NCBI GenBank assembly: GCA_046155505.1
Contig: JBJXFK010000142.1
Location: forward strand, 1 to 5,629
DNA: 5,629 nt
Reading direction: 5' to 3'
Origin: JBJXFK01 sp046155505
Lineage (GTDB): Bacteria > Planctomycetota > Phycisphaerae > UBA1845 > Fen-1342
Shown here: piece by piece, positions 5,588 through 5,629 of the stretch
Numbering within the stretch: the stretch's first letter is position 1
How the letters are laid out: the number at the start of each line of letters is the position of its first letter
The notes under the pieces: model-generated
Databases searched by the model: none
What the model saw: only the letters and a program-made list of their open reading frames with translations
What the model was told of the DNA's origin: nothing
Translations under genes and position numbers: made by a program

Positions 5588-5629
5588 ACACGCGCCGAGC
5601 ACGAGTATTCGATCGGCCCGCTTACCCGA

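Overview
The window is GC-rich and carries three complete or nearly complete genes plus the first codons of a fourth, separated by intergenic stretches packed with short repeats. A large membrane protein with a von Willebrand A domain and a glutamine-amidotransferase-like domain, a DUF1343/NamZ-type exported peptidoglycan hydrolase, and REPIN-like GTAG...GGTGGGC elements next to heptad repeats together suggest a bacterium of the Planctomycetota or the wider PVC group. That assignment is inference from gene style and repeats. No rRNA or other phylogenetic marker is complete here.

Layout from left to right. Bases 1-31 (minus strand) are the start of a gene whose first ten residues resemble ribosomal protein S16, with a good Shine-Dalgarno and, further upstream, a near-consensus TTGGCA-17-TATAGT promoter at 121-149. 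The rest of 32-321 is intergenic and holds a composite element: G-rich heptads, a 13-bp hairpin, then A-rich heptads. Bases 322-2859 (minus) encode the 845-residue vWA membrane protein. Bases 2860-3228 have no credible gene. They carry an inverted repeat, a short direct repeat, three 20-nt tandem units, a pair of GC hairpins and a textbook intrinsic terminator for the gene to the right. ispE (minus) follows, ending at 3229. The divergent region between ispE and the next gene contains a 72-bp REPIN-like element and a second copy of the G-rich heptad. Bases 4295-5587 (plus) encode the NamZ-like hydrolase. The last 42 bases (5588-5629) show nothing I can identify.

How the genes relate. They do not look like one operon. 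ispE has its own terminator, the vWA gene starts more than 350 bases later, and the putative rpsP has its own promoter. The namZ-like gene is divergent. ispE (isoprenoid precursor synthesis, ultimately supplying the undecaprenyl carrier) and the NamZ-like enzyme (peptidoglycan turnover) both touch the cell envelope, but adjacency is the only link seen. I found no convincing new multi-gene system. The most unusual content is the density and variety of small repeats, one of which overlaps the conventional ATG start of ispE.
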